64,000 bases of DNA from Chryseobacterium camelliae (GCF_030818575.1 NZ_JAUTAL010000001.1:806001-870000), one strand, 5' to 3'. Positions 1 to 10,429 are shown, counted from the stretch's first letter. Numbers and translations: made by a program. Notes: a model not told the origin generated them from the letters alone.

Positions 1-1282
1 TCAGGAACGTCCTGATCATAATGGCCTGGTTGCAGGTACCGTTCAGGCCGATCATCCCGATGCAGCCCCCATAGTATCCCCTGGAATCTTTTTCATACGC
101 ATCAATCAGCTGAAGCGCTTTATGCTTCGGAGCCCCGCTTAAAGTACCCTGAGGGAAAGTGGCAGATACCATCTCAAAAGGCTGAATGCCCTCCGGAAGA
201 TCAGCAGTGACTTCGCTTACCATGTGAATAACGTGTGAAAACAGCTGGATTTCTTTCAGTTTCGTAACGGTTACATTTTTACCCAGCTTTCCGAGGTCAT
301 TTCTGGCCAGGTCCACCAGCATGGTATGCTCTGCATTTTCTTTTGGATCCTTTTTTAAGGTTTCAATAGCCTTCAGGTCAGTTTCCAGATGTCCTGTTCT
401 TTTGAATGTCCCGGCAATCGGATGGATCACTGCCTGGTTATTTTTAATAATTAGCTGGCTTTCCGGACTGGAACCAAACAGCCTGTAATTGCCATAGTCG
501 AAGAAAAAGAGGTAAGGGGAAGGGTTGATATTCCGCAAAGCGCGGTATACATTGAATTCGTCACCGGTAAACTTCTGCTGAAACCTCCTGCTGAGTACCA
601 GCTGGAATACATCACCTCTCATACAATGCTTCTGGGCTGTTTTTACCAGCGCTATATATTCTTCATCTGTAAGGTTGGAAGTTTCGGAACCGGCTTTTCC
701 GAAAGGATAGATCACAGGATTCCTGTTTTTGATGAGGCTTTCCAGGAGATAAAGTTCGGAGTGGACACCTTCGATGCGGTTTTCAATAAAATGCATTTCA
801 TCATTATAATGATTAATAGCAATGACATACTGATAAAGGCGATACCTGAGCAGTGGAATCTCCACCTCCGGGCTCTGCGCCTTAAAAGTGATTTTTTCAA
901 AGAGCTGTACGGCATCAAAACTGGTATACCCGAATACGCTTTGGGCAGTTTCCTCTACCGCGTCCTTTGCTTTTTCACATTCAAAGATCTGACAGAAGTT
1001 GCTGAATATATCCGTAACGGAATGACCTTCCAGCGACTGTTTTACCGGTTCTTCCAGAGGAAGTTTCACTTCGTATTCTTTCAGTGACCTGATCTCAATT
1101 CCGGCGATGGCATTGATGCCGATATACGAGAAGTTGTGCTCTGCATTCCTTGAATCCGAACTTTCCAGCAGTACGGTATCCCTGAAATGATCCCTTACCT
1201 GAAGGTAAATGTTCATGGGAGTCTGGAGGTCTCCGAGTGTTTTTTTTGAAACGGTTTTTATTTTGATTTTTTTGTGGAACAT
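1..1282 (-). CDS. trpE: Anthranilate synthase component I (partial, 3' end outside window)
   Basis: Converts chorismate plus glutamine-derived ammonia to anthranilate, the first step of tryptophan synthesis, as the large subunit with TrpG. About 427 codons are visible. The chorismate-binding core is clear in the C-terminal half: QLVLSRRFQQKF, PSPYLFFFDYG, GSSPESQL, PIAGTFKRTG, DLARNDLGKLG, FPQGTLSGAPK and GYYGGCIGMIG. The visible part ends at AIMIRTFL, so some tens of residues are missing beyond base 1. I start at the ATG at 1282, which follows the attenuator terminator by about 25 bases. It is controlled by the leader peptide and terminator just upstream, so it should be the first gene of a trp operon continuing to the left. 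Confidence is high; a para-aminobenzoate synthase is excluded mainly by the WWW leader. Confidence 0.93.
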   Translation of the reverse strand, partial: MFHKKIKIKTVSKKTLGDLQTPMNIYLQVRDHFRDTVLLESSDSRNAEHNFSYIGINAIAGIEIRSLKEYEVKLPLEEPVKQSLEGHSVTDIFSNFCQIFECEKAKDAVEETAQSVFGYTSFDAVQLFEKITFKAQSPEVEIPLLRYRLYQYVIAINHYNDEMHFIENRIEGVHSELYLLESLIKNRNPVIYPFGKAGSETSNLTDEEYIALVKTAQKHCMRGDVFQLVLSRRFQQKFTGDEFNVYRALRNINPSPYLFFFDYGNYRLFGSSPESQLIIKNNQAVIHPIAGTFKRTGHLETDLKAIETLKKDPKENAEHTMLVDLARNDLGKLGKNVTVTKLKEIQLFSHVIHMVSEVTADLPEGIQPFEMVSATFPQGTLSGAPKHKALQLIDAYEKDSRGYYGGCIGMIGLNGTCNQAIMIRTFL

Positions 1283-1304
1283 CTGTACTTGTTTAAATTT
1301 TTAA

Positions 1305-1341
1305 ATAAAAAAAAGACTTCAACGGTATCCGTCAAAGTCTT
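1305..1341 (-). terminator. trp attenuator terminator
   Basis: Read on the minus strand, AAGACTTTGACGG (1341-1329), loop ATA, then CCGTTGAAGTCTT (1325-1313) forms a 13-bp stem with two G-U pairs, followed by a T run (1312-1305). It lies between trpL and trpE. The 5' arm could alternatively pair with CGTCGGGTCT inside the leader frame (plus-strand positions 1392-1401), giving a competing antiterminator. Confidence 0.85.
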
Positions 1342-1369
1342 TATATGCTTATATTATTTTTGTCTTGCG

Positions 1370-1447
1370 TTAACAACATAACAATACTTCCAGACCCGAC
1401 GAAGAGTTTGAAAGCCACCACCAGTTATTGTTGCTGATCTGATTCAT
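1370..1447 (-). CDS. trpL: Tryptophan leader peptide
   Basis: A 25-codon frame, too short for routine calling, starting MNQISNNNWWWLSNSSSG and ending LLCC before TAA. Three consecutive Trp codons lie at 1415-1423. It sits between a TAnnTTTG promoter and a 13-bp terminator ahead of trpE, the architecture of a ribosome-mediated trp attenuator: ribosomes stalled on the Trp codons when Trp-tRNA is scarce should favour readthrough into trpE. The ATG lies only four bases after the -7 element, so the mRNA may begin at or next to the start codon. The peptide sequence and layout are seen; the regulatory mechanism is inferred from classical trp leaders. Confidence 0.85.
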   Translation of the reverse strand: MNQISNNNWWWLSNSSSGLEVLLCC

Positions 1448-1451
1448 GGGA

Positions 1452-1459
1452 CAAATGTA
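1452..1459 (-). promoter_or_regulatory. Promoter -7 element of the trp operon
   Basis: TACATTTG on the minus strand fits the Bacteroidota TAnnTTTG element. It is followed by TCCC and then the trpL ATG at 1447, so transcription should start at or very near the leader start codon. Confidence 0.65.
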
Positions 1460-1584
1460 AATATTTTTTTAATACGAAGGATAAAAAAAGGAAAAAATTA
1501 TTAAAGCTTAACCTTTATCATACTATTAAAGGGGCAGAAGCCTGAAAAAATCAGGATTTGTCATAACCTGAAATTTATTTTTTA

Positions 1585-1592
1585 TATTTTTG
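1585..1592 (+). promoter_or_regulatory. Promoter -7 element, lipoprotein/cytochrome operon
   Basis: TATTTTTG fits TAnnTTTG, 21 bases before the ATG at 1614. A TTG at 1558-1560 could be the -33 element, with a rather long spacing. Confidence 0.5.
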
Positions 1593-1613
1593 CTTAAATA
1601 ATATAGAAAAATA

Positions 1614-1841
1614 ATGAAAAAAGTATTAGCCGCCGCATTTATAGCAAGCTTATTCATGATCAACTGCTCTAAGAAAACCGATCATTCCCTACAGGACAGC
1701 AACACGATGCTGGAAGAACCTGAAGCGCCAACAGTAACCGATTCTACTGCTAAAAAGGCAGATACACCGGCTGCCACAGCTACAGCACCTGCATCAACCG
1801 CTACTGCTGCTGCCAAAAAAGATTCTACAGCAGCAAAATAA
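1614..1841 (+). CDS. Small Ala/Thr-rich lipoprotein
   Basis: A 75-residue protein with a lipoprotein signal (MKKVLAAAFIASLFMINC, Cys 18 as lipidation site), then a low-complexity tail rich in Ala, Thr, Ser and Lys with repeats of TATA/PAST type and no recognisable domain. It should be exported and lipid-anchored. Its stop codon overlaps the start of the cytochrome c gene by one base (TAATG), so the two are co-transcribed and translationally coupled. I do not recognise a specific function; a spacer or envelope-anchoring role beside the cytochrome is only a guess. Confidence 0.75.
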   Translation: MKKVLAAAFIASLFMINCSKKTDHSLQDSNTMLEEPEAPTVTDSTAKKADTPAATATAPASTATAAAKKDSTAAK

Positions 1842-2212
1842 TGAAAAAACTGTTTTTAACAGGATGCATTGGGTTACTAATAGCGTCCTGTTCTAAAAAA
1901 GAAAATACGGCCGTGCAATCTACGGAAGGGTCAGGGCAATCCGAGCAAAAGGTTACCCAGCTTTCCGGGGAACAGATGATCCAGACGCTGGATTGCTCGG
2001 GTTGCCACGCTGTGGATGAAAGGATGATCGGACCTTCCTACCGGGAAATTGCCGGGAAATATACGGAAAAGGATATGGAACTGCTGGCCTCCAAGATCAT
2101 TGAAGGGGGAAGCGGAGTATGGGGGAGTGTACCTATGCCGCCTCATCAGCAGATTTCCAAAGAAGATGCAAAGAAGATGGTAGGATATATCCTTACCCTG
2201 AAAAACAAATAA
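1841..2212 (+). CDS. Lipoprotein c-type cytochrome
   Basis: A 123-residue single-haem cytochrome c. The N-terminus is a lipoprotein signal ending LLIASC, so the protein is probably anchored outside the cytoplasmic membrane. The haem site is CSGCH around residues 52-56 and the likely axial Met is in VPMPPHQ near residue 99; the C-terminal helix KMVGYILTLK is typical of the cytochrome c551/552 family. It should carry electrons in the periplasm, possibly to a terminal oxidase. It is the second gene of a two-gene unit with the preceding lipoprotein, and a terminator hairpin follows. The electron partner cannot be read from the sequence. Confidence 0.88.
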   Translation: MKKLFLTGCIGLLIASCSKKENTAVQSTEGSGQSEQKVTQLSGEQMIQTLDCSGCHAVDERMIGPSYREIAGKYTEKDMELLASKIIEGGSGVWGSVPMPPHQQISKEDAKKMVGYILTLKNK

Positions 2213-2234
2213 ACTTTCACGGTCGCAAAAGAAT

Positions 2235-2268
2235 AAATGCTGTTCCATATATGGGGCAGCATTTTGTT
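2235..2268 (+). terminator. Terminator after the cytochrome c gene
   Basis: AAATGCTG (2235-2242) pairs with CAGCATTT (2257-2264) around a 14-base loop, followed by a T-rich stretch. It separates the unit from lysS. Confidence 0.65.
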
Positions 2269-2313
2269 GTGTAAGGAGCGGAATTTTTTTTGCCTCATAC
2301 CCTGAAAAACCCT

Positions 2314-2321
2314 TATCTTTG
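2314..2321 (+). promoter_or_regulatory. lysS promoter
   Basis: TATCTTTG fits TAnnTTTG; a TTG at 2290-2292 lies 21 bases upstream as -33 element. The promoter sits downstream of an in-frame ATG-like position at 2290, which decides for the start at 2344. Confidence 0.7.
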
Positions 2322-2343
2322 CACGTTATTGAAATACAGAAAA

Positions 2344-4044
2344 ATGCAATTATCAGAACAGGAAATAATCCGAAGAGAAAAGCTGTCCAAGCTGACTGAA
2401 ATGGGGATCAACGCTTTCCCTGCCGATGAGTATACCATCACAGATACTACAGAATCTATAAAACAGGATTTCGCTGATAATAAACAGGTTAAGATTGCCG
2501 GGAGACTGATGTCCAGAAGGATACAGGGGAAAGCTTCTTTTGCCGAATTGCAGGATTCCAAAGGAAAGATTCAGGTGTATTTTAACAGAGATGAAATCTG
2601 TACCGGAGAAGACAAGACTTTATATAATGAAGTGTACAAACATCTTCTGGACATCGGTGATATCATTGGTATTGAAGGTGAACTATTCAAAACACAGGTA
2701 GGGGAAATGACGGTAATGGTAAAGAACTTTACCCTTCTTACAAAGTCACTGCGCCCGCTTCCACAACCGAGAACTGATGAAAATGGCGTTGTATACGATG
2801 CATTTAACGATCCTGAGCTAAGATACAGACAGCGTTATGTGGATTTAACGGTTAACCCTCAGGTAAAAGAAGTCTTCGTGAAAAGGACCAAGCTTTTCAA
2901 TGCCATGAGGACCTTCTTTAATGATGCCGGTTATTTTGAAGTGGAAACGCCGATCCTGCAGTCTATTCCCGGAGGAGCTGCTGCAAGGCCGTTCATTACC
3001 CATCATAATGCATTAGATATCCCATTATATTTAAGAATTGCCAACGAATTATATCTGAAAAGGCTGATCGTAGGTGGTTTCGACGGTGTGTATGAGTTTT
3101 CCAAAAACTTCAGGAATGAAGGGATGGACAGGACCCATAACCCTGAATTTACCGCTATGGAAATCTATGTAGCTTATAAAGACTACAACTGGATGATGGA
3201 TTTCACTGAAAAGCTGCTGGAATTCTGTGCCGTACAGGTTAACGGGACTACCAAAGCAACTTTCGGTGAATATGAAGTGGATTTCAAAGCACCGTACCAG
3301 AGGATTTCCATGACCGATGCAATCCTGAAGTTTACCGGTTTTGATATTACCGGGAAAACAGAGCAGGAACTGTTCGATTTTGCCAAGTCAATTGGCATTG
3401 ATGTGAACGAAACCATGGGGAAAGGAAAGCTGATCGACGAGATTTTCGGGGAGAAATGTGAAGGGAACTTTATCCAGCCGACATTCATTACGGATTATCC
3501 GGTGGAAATGTCTCCGTTAACCAAAAAACACCGAAGCAAAGAAGGGCTTACCGAGCGTTTTGAACTGATGGTGTGCGGTAAGGAAATCGCCAATGCCTAT
3601 TCTGAGCTGAATGACCCGATCGATCAGAGGGAACGTTTTGAAGACCAGCTGAAATTATCTGAAAAAGGAGATGACGAAGCAGGCCAGTTCATTGATGAGG
3701 ATTTCCTGAGAGCACTGGAGTACGGAATGCCGCCGACATCCGGTTTAGGAATCGGAATGGACCGTCTGATCATGTTCCTTACCAACAATGCTTCCATCCA
3801 GGAAGTGCTGTTCTTCCCACAAATGAAACCGGAAAAAGCCGTTCCTCAAATTGAGCTGGGAGAAGATGAAAAAGTAATCCTTGAGATCCTCAATTCCCGG
3901 GAGGAGCCTTTTTCATTGGCAGAGGTTAAAGAAAGAAGCCAGCTGTCCGGTAAAAAATGGGACAAAGCTTCAAAGGTACTGACCAAAAATAACCTGGTGA
4001 AGGTAGAAAAGACTGATGACCACCTTTTGATGAAGCTGGCATAA
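2344..4044 (+). CDS. lysS: Lysyl-tRNA synthetase, class II
   Basis: Charges tRNA-Lys with lysine. The protein of 566 residues begins MQLSEQEIIRREKL. It has an N-terminal OB-fold anticodon-binding domain (about residues 45-140) and a class II catalytic core: motif 2 region FRNEGMDRTHNPEFTAMEIY and motif 3 GLGIGMDRLIMFL. Start 2344 is chosen because a promoter element at 2314-2321 lies between it and the next upstream in-frame start. After motif 3 there is an extra tail of about 60 residues (EKVILEILNSREEPFSLAEV...) that is absent from the 505-residue E. coli enzyme and reads like a small winged-helix segment. Single-gene unit with its own promoter and a strong terminator. Confidence 0.96.
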   Translation: MQLSEQEIIRREKLSKLTEMGINAFPADEYTITDTTESIKQDFADNKQVKIAGRLMSRRIQGKASFAELQDSKGKIQVYFNRDEICTGEDKTLYNEVYKHLLDIGDIIGIEGELFKTQVGEMTVMVKNFTLLTKSLRPLPQPRTDENGVVYDAFNDPELRYRQRYVDLTVNPQVKEVFVKRTKLFNAMRTFFNDAGYFEVETPILQSIPGGAAARPFITHHNALDIPLYLRIANELYLKRLIVGGFDGVYEFSKNFRNEGMDRTHNPEFTAMEIYVAYKDYNWMMDFTEKLLEFCAVQVNGTTKATFGEYEVDFKAPYQRISMTDAILKFTGFDITGKTEQELFDFAKSIGIDVNETMGKGKLIDEIFGEKCEGNFIQPTFITDYPVEMSPLTKKHRSKEGLTERFELMVCGKEIANAYSELNDPIDQRERFEDQLKLSEKGDDEAGQFIDEDFLRALEYGMPPTSGLGIGMDRLIMFLTNNASIQEVLFFPQMKPEKAVPQIELGEDEKVILEILNSREEPFSLAEVKERSQLSGKKWDKASKVLTKNNLVKVEKTDDHLLMKLA

Positions 4045-4075
4045 TACAGATACTTCTATTGATCATTGATATATA

Positions 4076-4102
4076 CCTCTGCAATTTTGCAGAGGTTTTT
4101 TT
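4076..4102 (+). terminator. lysS terminator
   Basis: CCTCTGCAA (4076-4084) pairs with TTGCAGAGG (4087-4095), followed by seven T. The rest of the gap, 4103-4310, is AT-rich and shows nothing further. Confidence 0.85.
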
Positions 4103-4314
4103 GTGGTTTTCTGTTTTGTGCTGTAATCTAATCAGATAAGATATCTTTTATTCTCCTTAAGGATAAAATCGCAGATTTTGCAAAACTCATGTGCTCTTCT
4201 GTTTTCAAAGATGTCTCTTACTATTCTAAAGTGTTAAAAAGCTTTTGCAATGTAGTCTTATATAAAGAGTCTCACGTGTTAGTACATGTTATTTTCAAAA
4301 TCTAAATTAATTTG

Positions 4315-4322
4315 TACATTTG
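4315..4322 (+). promoter_or_regulatory. Promoter -7 element of the T9SS cargo gene
   Basis: TACATTTG, a match to TAnnTTTG, 21 bases before the ATG at 4344. Confidence 0.6.
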
Positions 4323-4343
4323 TGATTATAAAAAACACAATCA

Positions 4344-5750
4344 ATGAAAAAAACATTTACCTTTTTGGTATTGGCTTTTTCTATAGCTAATGCCCAGATT
4401 ACCATTACTAAAGACACTTCATTCGGAAACAACGGAACCGTAAGCGGTTTAGGATCTTCTTCACCCAATGACTGGTTGTTATTGATTCCACGCATTCACT
4501 CCACCTTTCAGGGAAACAAAATTTTTGTCAGCTACCATGCGGACAACAGTTCTTTCACCCAGTTTACCAGACTGAATACAGACGGTTCTCCCGATACAAC
4601 ATTCGGCACCAATGGAAATGTGGTGATTCCGGTGTTTGAAGCCTATTATTTTTATGCCAATAATGATTTTTTCTATACCACCGGAAACCAGAAATACCTT
4701 TCCACTGGCCAGGAAGATACCGGATTTTCTAATGTGGACATGCAGAATACGGACTGGAATTACAAAATTGTATTTCCGGATGGTAAGATTTTCTTTCGAG
4801 GGGATAATGCATTCAGTAAATTCCTTCCAAGCGGCAACCCTGATACTTCTTACGGGACTAACGGTTCTGTAAATACTGATGCTTCAGTTGCCGGAGATCC
4901 CAGCGGAAATAGCCATTATGAATTCTTTTTCAATAAAGACCAGGCCGTGTATGAATTTATATCTCCATCAGCGGGGCTGTCCAATATCCGGAAAGTAAGT
5001 GTGGCTACCGGTAATTTGGATGCTTCGTATGGACAGGGCGGCTATGCTCAGGTAAGAAATTTGGTTCTTCCGGTATCTGCCGCTTATGCAACCAGCGTAA
5101 GGACAGCTCTGGCTGATGGCTCTTTTATCAATAAATTTACCGGTAGCAACAATCTGTACTTTACAAAGACAGACGGCCAGGGAATGCTTGACCAGACTGT
5201 GGGAGGCAGTGGTGTGATTACCACGGATAAATCATTTCTGTACAACGGGACTTCTTACTCGGCACAGGATACCGAACCTCTCGTATACAATGATGTGATT
5301 CTGGTTCCTGCGGAAACTTATTCCCAGGATCTGGGAATTGCCTGCTATTCTTTGAATGGCGGTAATCTGACCGTCAATAACAGTACCTTTTATCCTCTGC
5401 CAGGCACTTCATATACAACGCTGAGGTTTATGTTTGTACAAGATAATTTCCTCTACGTGATGCATGACAACAATATTTCAAGGTATATTATTCAAAAACC
5501 CGTATTATCTGTAAAGGAACGGACAGATCAGAAAGATGCCATAAGATTTGAAAATCCTTTTAATGAACAATTGATCCTGTTGTCTGATGCGGATATCAGA
5601 GAAGTGGAAATCCTGGATGAAAGCGGAAAAATCGTCCTGACAGGAAAAGGTTCAAAACTAAATACCTCATCTCTGCTTAAAGGCAACTACCTCATCAGAA
5701 TAATTTCAGCATCCGGTAAAGGAACAGTGAAAAAAGGAATTAAAAACTAA
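4344..5750 (+). CDS. Secreted delta-60 repeat protein with type IX secretion signal
   Basis: A 468-residue exported protein. The signal peptide ends near SIANA-Q. The body carries repeated DTSFGxNG-like motifs (DTSFGNNG, DTTFGTNG, DTSYGTNG, DASYGQGG), characteristic of delta-60 repeat proteins that build beta-propeller-like folds. The last 80 residues (ENPFNEQLILLSD... LLKGNYLIRI) match the type A C-terminal sorting domain that directs proteins through the type IX secretion system, so it should be released from or attached to the cell surface. It has its own promoter and ends at a bidirectional terminator. The ligand or substrate is unknown. Confidence 0.85.
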   Translation: MKKTFTFLVLAFSIANAQITITKDTSFGNNGTVSGLGSSSPNDWLLLIPRIHSTFQGNKIFVSYHADNSSFTQFTRLNTDGSPDTTFGTNGNVVIPVFEAYYFYANNDFFYTTGNQKYLSTGQEDTGFSNVDMQNTDWNYKIVFPDGKIFFRGDNAFSKFLPSGNPDTSYGTNGSVNTDASVAGDPSGNSHYEFFFNKDQAVYEFISPSAGLSNIRKVSVATGNLDASYGQGGYAQVRNLVLPVSAAYATSVRTALADGSFINKFTGSNNLYFTKTDGQGMLDQTVGGSGVITTDKSFLYNGTSYSAQDTEPLVYNDVILVPAETYSQDLGIACYSLNGGNLTVNNSTFYPLPGTSYTTLRFMFVQDNFLYVMHDNNISRYIIQKPVLSVKERTDQKDAIRFENPFNEQLILLSDADIREVEILDESGKIVLTGKGSKLNTSSLLKGNYLIRIISASGKGTVKKGIKN

Positions 5751-5765
5751 CACATGATATAGACT

Positions 5766-5793
5766 AAAAAAACCGTCATCGCGACGGTTTTTT
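5766..5793. terminator. Bidirectional terminator
   Basis: AAAAAACCGTC and GACGGTTTTTT surround the loop ATCGC, with A and T runs on both sides. It serves the convergent cargo gene and cydB; the cydB stop codon at 5776-5778 lies inside the stem. Confidence 0.85.
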
Positions 5794-6804
5794 CAGTAAA
5801 GATCTTCTTTGTTTGCTGAATGAAACCATCAGGTAGAACAGGAACGGAAGGATAAAAACAGAGCCTAAGATTAAAGCCCATCCCAATGCATTGATGGTTT
5901 TAGGGGCGGCCACATGTTCTAGCAGGGAGAGATGCTGGCCATTCCCGAACAGGATGATATTCGGATTATGCTGATATGTGGCAGCTACCAGGATCATAAT
6001 GATCTGGAATCCTGCAAGAGCTCTTACAGAAAGCAGTTTTCCGGTATGCATCGCTCTTAGGATCAGTCCTAGGCACACCGTTGCAAAAACGGTAGCCATG
6101 ATTCCCAAAGGTTTGGAGAACACCCACATTACCAAAGGAATATCGGAAATGTATGCTGTTATAAAAACCAAAATCCCTGTGATGACTACAAACACCATGG
6201 TCTGTTTTGATTTTTTGATCATCAGCTTCAGTTCCATACGGTCTATCGCTTCCCGGAGGGCAAATACCGAAGCAACATAGGCGCAGATGGCAATCGTAAA
6301 AAGGCCTACAGCCACGCCGAACCAGTTCAGCCAGCTGAAAATATAGAGTTTCAGGAAGCTGTTCGCGTCCGGATGAATGGATCTTGAAATGGTTGCAGCA
6401 GCGATTAGTCCTAAAAAAAACGGCGTTAATAAGCTGGAGAGATAAAAAATCTGGGTATATACTTTCTGCCACTGGTCTTTCACGGCATCATAATGCCTGA
6501 ACGTAAAGGATGTTCCTCTGGCGATGATGCCAATCAGCATCAGGACCAGCGGAATATGAAGATAGGTGGACAGTGTAGTATAGACTTCAGGAAAACCAAC
6601 AAAAAGAATAACGATGGCAATAATCAGCCACATATGATTGGCCTCCCACACCGGGGCGATTGATTCGTACATCATGATCTGTGTCTTGTGGCGGTTCTTT
6701 TTTTTGGTGAACATTTCCACAATTCCTGCCCCGAAATCAGCTCCCCCTAAAATTACATAGAGGCAGATGGACAGCCAGAGAAAACCTATGACAACATAAA
6801 TCAT
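5776..6804 (-). CDS. cydB: Cytochrome bd quinol oxidase subunit II
   Basis: Membrane subunit of the bd-type terminal oxidase, which reduces oxygen to water with electrons from quinol and is usually important at low oxygen. The 342-residue protein begins MIYVVIGFLWLSICLYVILGGADFG, typical of CydB, and contains about eight to nine hydrophobic helices. WEANHMWLI and the conserved FTFRHYD region are present. The gene overlaps cydA by four bases (ATGA), so the subunits are translationally coupled. The stop codon lies inside the shared terminator. No cydX-like gene or cydCD exporter is adjacent. Confidence 0.95.
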   Translation of the reverse strand: MIYVVIGFLWLSICLYVILGGADFGAGIVEMFTKKKNRHKTQIMMYESIAPVWEANHMWLIIAIVILFVGFPEVYTTLSTYLHIPLVLMLIGIIARGTSFTFRHYDAVKDQWQKVYTQIFYLSSLLTPFFLGLIAAATISRSIHPDANSFLKLYIFSWLNWFGVAVGLFTIAICAYVASVFALREAIDRMELKLMIKKSKQTMVFVVITGILVFITAYISDIPLVMWVFSKPLGIMATVFATVCLGLILRAMHTGKLLSVRALAGFQIIMILVAATYQHNPNIILFGNGQHLSLLEHVAAPKTINALGWALILGSVFILPFLFYLMVSFSKQRRSLLKKPSR

Positions 6805-8147
6805 AATTTTTTGTTTTTAATAGTGTTGAACTGAGGATCGGTAGGGTCATATAATTTAGGTACCATCTTAATCTGCCTAGTCAGCAGGAATGCCATTACA
6901 AAAGACAGGGAAACGAATATGGCGGTGAAGAAGTAGAATGAATACTGTATTCCTGGCATGGGTGTTACTGCATCCACTGTTCTCATAATTCCGTAGATGA
7001 TCCACGGCTGACGTCCGACTTCGGTTACCGTCCAGCCCGCTTCCAGTGCCATATACCCGAAAGGCGTGGCAATCAGGAATGTTTTCAGGAACCAGGTTTT
7101 ATTCAGCCACTCTTTCTTAAAAAAGCTCGCATACAGGTATATCATTCCGATAATGATCATCACTACGCCAAAAAAGATCATGATCTGAAAAGCATAATGG
7201 ACAACGGCTACCGGTGGCCATTCATCCCTTGGGAAGTCTTTCAGTCCTTTTACTTCAGCGTTAAAATCACTGGCTACCAGAAAACTGAGCATTTTGGGGA
7301 TCTTAATCGCATAATTCAGTTCTGCCTTTCGCTGATTCGGAACTCCGCCGATCACGAAAGCAGCTCCTTTTTCCGTCTCAAAATGTGCCTCCATAGCAGC
7401 AAGCTTGATGGGTTGCCTTTCAGCAACGGATTTTGCTGCAGTATCACCCGTTAGAGGTGCTCCGAAGGCTCCGATCATGGCAAAACCGGCAGCAATCCTG
7501 AACGCTTTGGTATGGAATTCAACGTTTTTCCTGCGCATGATCAGGAAAGCATGTACTCCCGCTACGGCAAAACCGGTAGCACAGAAGGCAGCGACTGTCA
7601 TATGAAGTGCCTGTGAAAACCAGGCATCGTTGAACATGGCTTTTATAGGATCTATATTCAGGTATTGTCCGTTGATGTAATCAAATCCGGAAGGGGAGTT
7701 CATCCAGGCATTGGCAGCAACCACCAGAATACCGGATGCCAGTCCGCTGATGCCTACAAGAAATCCGCAGAACCAGTGGAACCATTTGTTGAAGCGGTCC
7801 CATCCGTAGAGGAAAAAGCCTATGGCAATGGCTTCAATAAAAAAAGCGGTTCCTTCCAGGGAAAACGGCATCCCGAAGATAGGTCCTGCATGCTTCATGA
7901 ATTGGGGCCATAAAAGGCCGAGCTCAAAAGACAGCATGGTCCCGGATACCGCTCCGGTAGCAAAAAGGATGGCTACCCCTTTGCTCCAGGCTTTGGTAAG
8001 ACCTTTGTAAATTTCGTTGCCCGTTTTCAGGTATTTCCAGTGTGCGAATGCCATTAAAAACGGCATTACCATCCCGACACATGAAAAGATAATGTGAAAA
8101 CCCAAGGACATGGCCATCTGGGCGCGGGCAGCAATAAAATCATCCAT
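6801..8147 (-). CDS. cydA: Cytochrome bd quinol oxidase subunit I
   Basis: Catalytic subunit holding the haems b558, b595 and d. The 448-residue protein has the conserved features: an N-terminal His in LGFHIIFS, the FSLEGTAFFIEAIAIG helix with the proton-channel/haem glutamate, the SQALHMTVA haem-ligand region and the signature GRQPW in TEVGRQPWIIYG. It is much shorter than the 522-residue E. coli CydA, consistent with a short quinol-loop type. It is first in the cydA-cydB unit. No clear TAnnTTTG element was found on the minus strand just upstream, so its promoter is undetermined. Confidence 0.95.
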   Translation of the reverse strand: MDDFIAARAQMAMSLGFHIIFSCVGMVMPFLMAFAHWKYLKTGNEIYKGLTKAWSKGVAILFATGAVSGTMLSFELGLLWPQFMKHAGPIFGMPFSLEGTAFFIEAIAIGFFLYGWDRFNKWFHWFCGFLVGISGLASGILVVAANAWMNSPSGFDYINGQYLNIDPIKAMFNDAWFSQALHMTVAAFCATGFAVAGVHAFLIMRRKNVEFHTKAFRIAAGFAMIGAFGAPLTGDTAAKSVAERQPIKLAAMEAHFETEKGAAFVIGGVPNQRKAELNYAIKIPKMLSFLVASDFNAEVKGLKDFPRDEWPPVAVVHYAFQIMIFFGVVMIIIGMIYLYASFFKKEWLNKTWFLKTFLIATPFGYMALEAGWTVTEVGRQPWIIYGIMRTVDAVTPMPGIQYSFYFFTAIFVSLSFVMAFLLTRQIKMVPKLYDPTDPQFNTIKNKKL

Positions 8148-8232
8148 ACGCTCAACTTTTAAGTACTCAATTTACGGATAAATTATAAGAGGGGATATGA
8201 TATAAGACAGCAAGAGTTTTCAAAATCTGTCT

Positions 8233-8298
8233 TACCTTTGAATTCTTATGCCTTTAAAAGCATATCCGGTGCAGGAGTATCCGTGTTCCTGTGTTTAG
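8233..8298 (+). other. Consensus promoter followed by a 16-codon frame, function unknown
   Basis: The 8148-8442 gap between the divergent cydA and gyrB genes contains TACCTTTG (8233-8240, TAnnTTTG) followed seven bases later by an ATG (8248) opening the frame MPLKAYPVQEYPCSCV, stop at 8296-8298. The spacing resembles the near-leaderless starts seen elsewhere in the window. Nothing else supports expression, so it may be chance. The remainder of the gap up to gyrB shows no other gene. Confidence 0.25.
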
Positions 8299-8373
8299 CG
8301 GAAAATGCATTCATCCTTCCTTATTACAGTGAATAATTCTGTTTCTTTCCTCCTGTTTTTTGACACTTTTTAA

Positions 8374-10377
<2,004 letters not shown>

Positions 10378-10399
10378 TCGATAGCAAAACATAATGTAT

Positions 10400-10429
10400 A
10401 AAAGCCTCTTTAACGGAGGCTTTTTTTTA
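10400..10429 (+). terminator. gyrB terminator
   Basis: AAAGCCTCT and GGAGGCTTT form a stem around TTAAC, followed by a run of T. Confidence 0.8.
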
